From assembly GCA_964478515.1 (NCBI GenBank), contig CAYZIL010000020.1, positions 1 to 42,846 on the forward strand: a stretch of 42,846 nucleotides of DNA, given 5' to 3'. The position numbers and the translations under genes were made by a program. Origin of the DNA: HGM13233 sp964478515 (GTDB lineage Bacteria > Bacillota > Clostridia > Oscillospirales > Ruminococcaceae). This document shows, in pieces, positions 37,960 to 42,846 of this stretch (within the stretch, counting starts at the first letter, position 1; every line of letters starts with the position of its first letter). The notes below the pieces were generated by a model that did no database searches, was not told where the DNA came from, and saw only the letters and a program-made list of their open reading frames with translations.

Positions 37960-40581
37960 ATGTCAATGCAGCTCGAAAAGGTCTACGACCCCAAGCAAGT
38001 CGAGGACAAAATCTATCAAAAGTGGCTTGACGGTCACTATTTTCACGCGGAGGCCGACCGCAGTAAAAAGCCCTATACCATTGTAATCCCGCCGCCAAAC
38101 ATCACCGGCCAACTGCATATGGGCCACGCTCTTGACGAGACGTTGCAAGACGTGCTTATACGCACGAGACGCATGCAGGGTTACTGCACACTTTGGCTGC
38201 CCGGCACCGACCACGCATCAATTGCCACCGAGGCAAAAATAGTCGAGGCTATGCGCGCCGAGGGGCTGACAAAAGACGACGTCGGCCGCGACGGCTTTTT
38301 GGAGCGCGCTTGGGAGTGGAAGAAAAAATACGGCGGACGTATAGTCGAGCAGCTGAAAAAACTCGGCTCGTCCTGCGACTGGGAGCGCGAGCGCTTCACA
38401 ATGGACGAGGGCTGCAACCGCGCCGTCGTCGAAGTGTTTTGCAACCTGTACAATAAAGGGCTTATCTATCGCGGCGAGCGCATAATAAACTGGTGCCCGC
38501 ACTGCCACACTTCAATTTCCGACGCTGAGGTTGAATTTGAAGAACAGCAGGGCAACTTTTGGCACCTTCGCTATCCTTTCAGCGACGGCAGCGGCGAACT
38601 CGTGTTGGCCACGACACGTCCCGAAACCTTGCTGGGGGATACGGCAGTGGCTGTTAATCCCGACGACGAAAGATATAAAGACGCCGTGGGCAAAACGGTC
38701 GTACTGCCTATTGTCGGCCGCGAAATTCCGGTTGTGGCAGACAGCTATGTCGACATGGAGTTCGGCACGGGCGTCGTCAAAATAACTCCGGCGCACGACC
38801 CCAACGACTATGAAGTAGGCCTGCGGCACGACCTGCCGGTAATTAACGTGCTCAACGACGACGCCACAATAAATGAAAATGGCGGCGCCTATTCCGGTAT
38901 GGACAGATATGCCGCGCGCAAGGCCATTGTCAAGGACTTACAAGAGCAGGGGTCTCTTGTCGAGATAGAGCCGCACGCCCACAATGTCGGCACCTGTTAC
39001 CGCTGCGGCACCACAGTAGAACCGCGCTTGTCAAAACAGTGGTTTGTCAAAATGGAGCCGCTCGCCGCGCCGGCAATAAAAGTAGTTAAGGACAATGAAG
39101 TAAACTTTGTGCCCGAGCGCTTTGAAAAAACTTATCTCAACTGGATGGAGAACATCCGCGACTGGTGCATTTCGCGCCAGCTGTGGTGGGGCCACCGCAT
39201 TCCGGCATACTATTGTGACGACTGCGGCGAAATAGTCGTCAGCCGCACAGCGCCGGAAAAGTGCCCCAAATGCGGCGGCAGCATGACCCAGGACCCGGAC
39301 ACGCTCGACACCTGGTTTTCTTCGGCGCTGTGGCCGTTCTCAACGCTTGGCTGGCCGGGAAAAACTGCTGAGCTCGACTACTTCTATCCCACCAACACGC
39401 TTGTCACCGCCTACGATATTATCTTCTTCTGGGTAGCGCGGATGATATTCTCGGGCATAGAGCACATGGGGCAAAAGCCCTTTGACACCGTTTTTATTCA
39501 CGGCATTATCCGCGACGCCGAAGGGCGAAAAATGAGCAAGTCTCTCGGCAACGGCATTGACCCGCTGGAGATTATCGACAGCTTCGGCGCCGACGCGCTG
39601 CGCTTTGCGCTCGTCAACGGCATCAGCCCCGGCAACGACACGCGCTTTTCCGAGGAAAAGGTGCGCGCCTACCGTAACTTCGCCAACAAGATATGGAACG
39701 CATCGCGCTTTGTGCTGATGAACGACGTTTCCGGTGTGCGCGCCGGCGAACTGCCAGATACACTGGAACTCGAGGACAAATGGATACTCAGCGGCCTCAA
39801 TGATCTAATCCGCGAGGTCTCGGACAACTTTGAAAAATTTGAAATCGGCGTCGCGGCGCAAAAGATCTACGACTTCATTTGGGACGTTTTCTGCGACTGG
39901 TACATAGAAATCAGCAAGATGCGCCTCAACAGCGGCGACGAGAAGAGCGCCTTTGCAGCCAAGCAGGTGCTCACATACGTGCTCACGCAATTGTTGAAGC
40001 TGCTGCACCCGTACATGCCTTTTATTACCGAGGAAATATACCAGGCTTTGCCGCACGACTGTGAAAGCATAATGGTAAGCGCATACCCGCTTTGGAACGA
40101 CGCGCTTGCTTTCCCCGACGAGCAGCGCGATTTTGAAAAGGTAATGCAGCTGGTAAAGGCCATTCGCGCCGTTCGCAGCGACATGAACGTGCCGCCGGCC
40201 AAAAAGACCAGTTTGCACATTGAAACGGCGCAGACCGAAGTGTTCAGCGCTGCCGCCGACTTTTTTAAGCGCCTGGCGGGAGCCGAAAGCGTCGAGGTAG
40301 CGCAGAGCTTTTCCGGCGACGGCTGCGCGCAGGCTGTAACAGCCGACGCGCGTGCGCTAATACCTATGAACGAACTCGTTGACCGGGAAAAGGAGACCGC
40401 CCGCCTCAACCGCGAGCTGGCCGCATGCAAAAAAGAAATTGAAATGATTGACTCGCGTCTTGCCAACGAGCAGTTCGTCAGCCGCGCACCCGAAAAAGTT
40501 GTGCAGGCCGAAAGAGACAAATTGACGGCTGCCAAAGATAAGCTTTTGCGCATAGAGCAGAGCATAGCGGCGCTCGGTTAA
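37960..40581 (+). CDS. valS: Valyl-tRNA synthetase
   Basis: Class Ia synthetase charging tRNA-Val. The 873-residue protein has HMGH at 53-56 (HIGH motif, after PPPNITGQL), the editing domain (about 190-340) with TTRPETLLGDTAVAV, a CxxC zinc pair region (CDDC and CPKC), KMSKS at 524-528, the anticodon-binding domain and the C-terminal coiled-coil arm (LVDREKETARLNRELAACKKEI) that marks ValS. Start ATG with GGAGGG. A terminator follows at 40618. Confidence 0.98.
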   Translation: MSMQLEKVYDPKQVEDKIYQKWLDGHYFHAEADRSKKPYTIVIPPPNITGQLHMGHALDETLQDVLIRTRRMQGYCTLWLPGTDHASIATEAKIVEAMRAEGLTKDDVGRDGFLERAWEWKKKYGGRIVEQLKKLGSSCDWERERFTMDEGCNRAVVEVFCNLYNKGLIYRGERIINWCPHCHTSISDAEVEFEEQQGNFWHLRYPFSDGSGELVLATTRPETLLGDTAVAVNPDDERYKDAVGKTVVLPIVGREIPVVADSYVDMEFGTGVVKITPAHDPNDYEVGLRHDLPVINVLNDDATINENGGAYSGMDRYAARKAIVKDLQEQGSLVEIEPHAHNVGTCYRCGTTVEPRLSKQWFVKMEPLAAPAIKVVKDNEVNFVPERFEKTYLNWMENIRDWCISRQLWWGHRIPAYYCDDCGEIVVSRTAPEKCPKCGGSMTQDPDTLDTWFSSALWPFSTLGWPGKTAELDYFYPTNTLVTAYDIIFFWVARMIFSGIEHMGQKPFDTVFIHGIIRDAEGRKMSKSLGNGIDPLEIIDSFGADALRFALVNGISPGNDTRFSEEKVRAYRNFANKIWNASRFVLMNDVSGVRAGELPDTLELEDKWILSGLNDLIREVSDNFEKFEIGVAAQKIYDFIWDVFCDWYIEISKMRLNSGDEKSAFAAKQVLTYVLTQLLKLLHPYMPFITEEIYQALPHDCESIMVSAYPLWNDALAFPDEQRDFEKVMQLVKAIRAVRSDMNVPPAKKTSLHIETAQTEVFSAAADFFKRLAGAESVEVAQSFSGDGCAQAVTADARALIPMNELVDREKETARLNRELAACKKEIEMIDSRLANEQFVSRAPEKVVQAERDKLTAAKDKLLRIEQSIAALG

Positions 40582-40617
40582 GGCAGCAGTTCGACTTAAA
40601 AATCAACAGACGTATGG

Positions 40618-40652
40618 TATCCTGTCGGTATTGCCGGCAGGATATTTATTTA
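40618..40652 (+). terminator. Terminator between valS and spoIIAA
   Basis: An 11-bp stem (40618-40628 with 40634-40644, one T-G pair) followed by TTTATTTAT. The ribosome site of spoIIAA (AGGAGAG) begins directly after it. Confidence 0.65.
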
Positions 40653-40665
40653 TAGGAGAGTTGTT

Positions 40666-40983
40666 ATGGCCGATGTTATTTTCAGCGGCGGCAGCGGTCT
40701 GCTTGTCGCAGCGCTGTCCGGAGAAATAGACCAGCACAGCGCCCGCGGTCTGCGCGAAAGTATAGACCGCCGCATAGATTACGAGCGGCCGCAAAAGCTG
40801 CGTCTCAATTTTGACGCGGTAACTTTTATGGACAGCTCGGGCATAGGGCTTATAATGGGGCGCTATAAAAGGATGAGAGCCGACGGCGGGACGCTTAGCT
40901 TATGCAGTTTGCCGCCGCAGTGTCGGCGGATAGTTGAAATGTCGGGGATAACAAATTTGCTCAGCATTGCGGAGGATAAATGA
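40666..40983 (+). CDS. spoIIAA: Anti-sigma F factor antagonist SpoIIAA
   Basis: A 105-residue STAS-domain protein. In the partner-switching circuit of sporulation, unphosphorylated SpoIIAA removes SpoIIAB from sigma F. The phosphorylated serine is in FMDSSGIGLIMGRYK. The first part (LLVAALSGEIDQHSARGLRE) is the usual strand-helix start. First gene of the three-gene operon; ATG with AGGAGAG. No clear sigma-H type promoter was found in the 84 bases before it. Confidence 0.94.
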   Translation: MADVIFSGGSGLLVAALSGEIDQHSARGLRESIDRRIDYERPQKLRLNFDAVTFMDSSGIGLIMGRYKRMRADGGTLSLCSLPPQCRRIVEMSGITNLLSIAEDK

Positions 40984-41423
40984 TGAATGAAAACAGTTTT
41001 GAGCTGAAATTTCCCAGCCGCTCAAGCAACGAATCCTTTGCGCGCGGTGTGGTGTCCGCATTTGCAGCGCAGCTCGACCCGACGTTGTCGGAGCTGTCTG
41101 ACATAAAAACTGCGGTCTCTGAGGCGGTGACGAACTGTATAGTCCACGCATATGCGCAGTCGCTCGGCGACATCGTCATCAAAGCAAAAATAACCCACGG
41201 CCGAAGGCTGACTTTTTCGGTGCGCGACAGGGGCTGCGGCATAGAGGACGTTGAACTTGCCATGCGGCCGGCGTACACGACTTCACCGCAGGGCGAGCGT
41301 GCCGGACTGGGCTTTTCGGTAATGAGCGCTTTTATGGACAGCGTACATGTGCGCAGCCGTCCCGGCCACGGCACGACGGTGGTGATGAGCAAAGACATAA
41401 TGCCGCGTCCCGACAACAGATAG
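40980..41423 (+). CDS. spoIIAB: Anti-sigma F factor and serine kinase SpoIIAB
   Basis: A 147-residue GHKL kinase that binds and holds sigma F in the predivisional cell and phosphorylates SpoIIAA. The ATP site is visible: N box EAVTNCIVHAYA, G1 box DRGCGIED and the G2 region ERAGLGFSVMSAFMDSV, ending GHGTTVVMSK. ATGA overlap with spoIIAA. Length is normal. Confidence 0.95.
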   Translation: MMNENSFELKFPSRSSNESFARGVVSAFAAQLDPTLSELSDIKTAVSEAVTNCIVHAYAQSLGDIVIKAKITHGRRLTFSVRDRGCGIEDVELAMRPAYTTSPQGERAGLGFSVMSAFMDSVHVRSRPGHGTTVVMSKDIMPRPDNR

Positions 41424-42089
41424 ATGGGAACGCAGCGGCCGACAAACACCATTGAAGCCAATATCGGTCTTGTGCACAGCTGCGCGCGCAGATTTACAGC
41501 GCGCGGCATTGAATACGACGACCTTTTTCAGGCCGGTTGTCTGGGCCTTGTCAAGGCGGCGCAGAATTTCGAGCCGCAGCGCGGCTTAATGTTCTCAACG
41601 TATGCCGTGCCGGTAATACTCGGAGAAATAAAACGCCTGTTCCGCGACGGCGGCACAGTAAAGGTCAGTCGCCAGCTTAAAGAGCGGTATTTGCAAATCC
41701 ACTGTATTTGCGAGCGCTATGCAAAGAGCGAAAACCGTGACCCAACGCTTAGCGAGATAGCGCGCGAACTAGGCTGCGAGCAGACTGAGGCGGCGCTGGC
41801 AATAAGCGCCGCCCGCACGCCGCTGAGTCTGACGGCTGCGGAGGATGACCGCGCGGATTTCGACGTTCCCGACGCGGACCGCGAAGAGGAAATTGCTGAA
41901 AAACTCTCGCTGCAGCAAGCGGTACAAAAGCTTAGCGACGCTCAGCAGCAAATCGTCTCGCTGCGCTTTGCTCAGGGAAAAACCCAGGCCGAAACCGCCC
42001 GGATAACCGGTACGACTCAGGTACAGATTTCGCGCCACGAAAGAAAAATTATTGCCCAGCTGCGCGAATTCATGAGCGACGGCGCGTGA
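41424..42089 (+). CDS. sigF: RNA polymerase sporulation sigma factor F
   Basis: The 221-residue sigma-70 family protein starts directly after the spoIIAB stop. It has region 2 (GLVHSCARRFTARGIEYDDLFQAGCLGLVKA, YAVPVILGEIKRLFRD), region 3 (VSRQLKERYLQIH and DPTLSEIARELG) and region 4 with the helix-turn-helix (GKTQAETARITGTTQVQISRHERKI). Sigma F starts gene expression in the forespore. It can be told from sigma G by the operon. The spoIIA operon marks the organism as spore-forming or recently descended from spore-formers. Confidence 0.96.
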   Translation: MGTQRPTNTIEANIGLVHSCARRFTARGIEYDDLFQAGCLGLVKAAQNFEPQRGLMFSTYAVPVILGEIKRLFRDGGTVKVSRQLKERYLQIHCICERYAKSENRDPTLSEIARELGCEQTEAALAISAARTPLSLTAAEDDRADFDVPDADREEEIAEKLSLQQAVQKLSDAQQQIVSLRFAQGKTQAETARITGTTQVQISRHERKIIAQLREFMSDGA

Positions 42090-42172
42090 CACGCCCGCCG
42101 TTTAATGATAAAATATCCCTGCGGCTATTTTTCGGCGCGCCTGAGTATGCGCACCGCCGGGGGTATTTATTT

Positions 42173-42667
42173 ATGTATAATAAGGACGAGGTGCTGGCGC
42201 TACTCAAGCAGCGTGGCATAAAATACGAACTTTGCGAGCATGCGGCCGCGTTTACCATTGACGAGATGGACACGCTGGGTATACCGCACTGCGAGTGTGT
42301 GCTGAAAAACCTATTTCTGCGCGACCAAAAGGGCCAGCGCCATTTTCTGGTCAGCATGCTTCACACCCGCCGCGCTGACCTTAGCTTGCTGGCGCAGCGT
42401 TTGGGCAGCGGAAAATTGAGCTTTGCGTCAGAGCAGCGGCTGGAAAAGTATCTCGGGCTTTCCAAAGGAGCGGTGACACCGCTGGGTGCGCTCAACGACG
42501 AGGGGCATGCCGTTGAAGTCGTTTTCGACGCAGAACTTGAAAAACTGCCGCTCGTGGGCATTCATCCGCTGGTGAACACGGCAAGCGTATTTCTCAACTT
42601 TGCCGATTTGAAAGATTTGCTGACGTCATATGGCAGCGACGTGCGGATATTGTCTTTAGACGATTGA
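42173..42667 (+). CDS. YbaK/ProX-type aminoacyl-tRNA deacylase
   Basis: A 164-residue protein of the YbaK family, close to PrdX/ProXp proteins that remove misacylated alanine from tRNA-Pro. Visible marks are EHAAAFTIDEMD, the KNLFLRDQKG segment with the catalytic-site lysine, LSFASEQRLEKYLGLSKGAVTPLGALND, and VGIHPLVNTASVFL. I place the start at the ATG at 42173 with GGGGG nine bases upstream; the frame is open from 42086. The substrate is inferred from family only. Confidence 0.9.
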   Translation: MYNKDEVLALLKQRGIKYELCEHAAAFTIDEMDTLGIPHCECVLKNLFLRDQKGQRHFLVSMLHTRRADLSLLAQRLGSGKLSFASEQRLEKYLGLSKGAVTPLGALNDEGHAVEVVFDAELEKLPLVGIHPLVNTASVFLNFADLKDLLTSYGSDVRILSLDD

Positions 42668-42703
42668 AAAAAAGTGTGGTAAAACATAAAATTTGCCGCG
42701 AAA

Positions 42704-42737
42704 AGCAGTTGACACGGCAACTCTTTTTTGATAATAT
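42704..42737 (+). promoter_or_regulatory. Promoter (probable rRNA operon), overlapping a weak terminator
   Basis: TTGACA (42709-42714), 17 bases and TAATAT (42732-42737). The sequence AGTTG...CAACT around the -35 also forms a 5-bp stem followed by a CTTTTTT run, so the same bases might end the deacylase transcript. Confidence 0.6.
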
Positions 42738-42846
42738 GTATAAGTCGCCGTACGGATGAGCCGTCGCAAGACAGCCGGCCGGCAGCGGCGTCCGGACCTT
42801 GAAAATTAAACAATATTAAGCTTGAGAAGCCCTTTTCAAAGAGGCG
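42738..42846 (+). other. Putative rRNA operon leader at the scaffold end
   Basis: No reading frame is present. The stretch has GC-rich palindromic pieces and then CCTTGAAAATTAAACAA, which resembles the conserved CTTGAAAACTAAACA-type segment found in Firmicutes rRNA operon leaders and spacers. The scaffold ends before any 16S sequence, as expected if assembly stopped at a multi-copy rRNA operon. The identity is inference from pattern. Confidence 0.5.

Noticed and set aside
42738..42846. Riboswitch at the right end
   Set aside because: I could not match the conserved core of any known class, and the sequence is cut by the scaffold end.

Overview
The window looks like a chromosomal scaffold from an uncultured, spore-forming, GC-rich member of the Clostridia (Firmicutes). 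The evidence is the spoIIAA-spoIIAB-sigF operon, an HPr with both His15 and Ser46, a clostridial division/cell-wall (dcw) cluster, frequent TTG/GTG starts, strong Shine-Dalgarno (SD) sites and sigma-A type promoters. A run of exactly 100 N inside a 39-bp tandem repeat shows that it is a draft scaffold. The right end stops in what looks like the leader of an rRNA operon, a typical assembly break.

Layout. 1-900: tRNA-Arg(UCU) and tRNA-Gly(UCC) on the minus strand, each with promoter and terminator, separated by two tandem copies of a ~154-bp unit. 899-1834 (minus): a cysteine-synthase-fold protein lacking the PLP-binding lysine. 1904-6246: ylxM-ffh-rpsP-khpA-rimM-trmD plus a DUF554 membrane protein where rplS is usual. 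6333-10089: HPr, uvrC, rsmD, coaD and a coiled-coil protein. 10161-11203: a TraX-like membrane protein and a small ribbon-helix-helix protein.

11481-24683: dcw cluster, with mraZ (own promoter and MraZ-box-like repeats), rsmH, ftsL, a PASTA-bearing class B PBP, murF, mraY, ftsW, murG, divIB, ftsZ and a long DivIVA-like coiled-coil protein with a Tyr/Gln/Pro/Ala repeat tail. murE, murD, murC, murB and ftsA are absent from the cluster. 24838-35047: a complete monoderm type IV pilus operon (major pilin, prepilin peptidase, PilC, PilM-, PilN- and PilO-like proteins, a pilin-like protein with a beta-rich body, two further prepilins, PilB, PilT).

35125-35932 (minus): HD hydrolase and PC4-like protein. 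36160-37005: YitT transporter-like protein. 37243-37400 (minus): tRNA-Pro(CGG) and tRNA-Gln(CUG). Then come an XRE regulator, valS, the spoIIA operon, a YbaK/ProX-type tRNA deacylase and the putative rRNA promoter.

Most genes are housekeeping. The least ordinary items are the lysine-less CysK homologue, the pilus operon with its beta-rich minor pilin and degenerate PilM, hairpins between the SD and start codon of rimM and uvrC, inverted repeats enclosing the -10 boxes of two division promoters, and the duplicated terminator-bearing repeat between tRNA genes. No CRISPR array, prophage, insertion sequence or obvious defence system was found.
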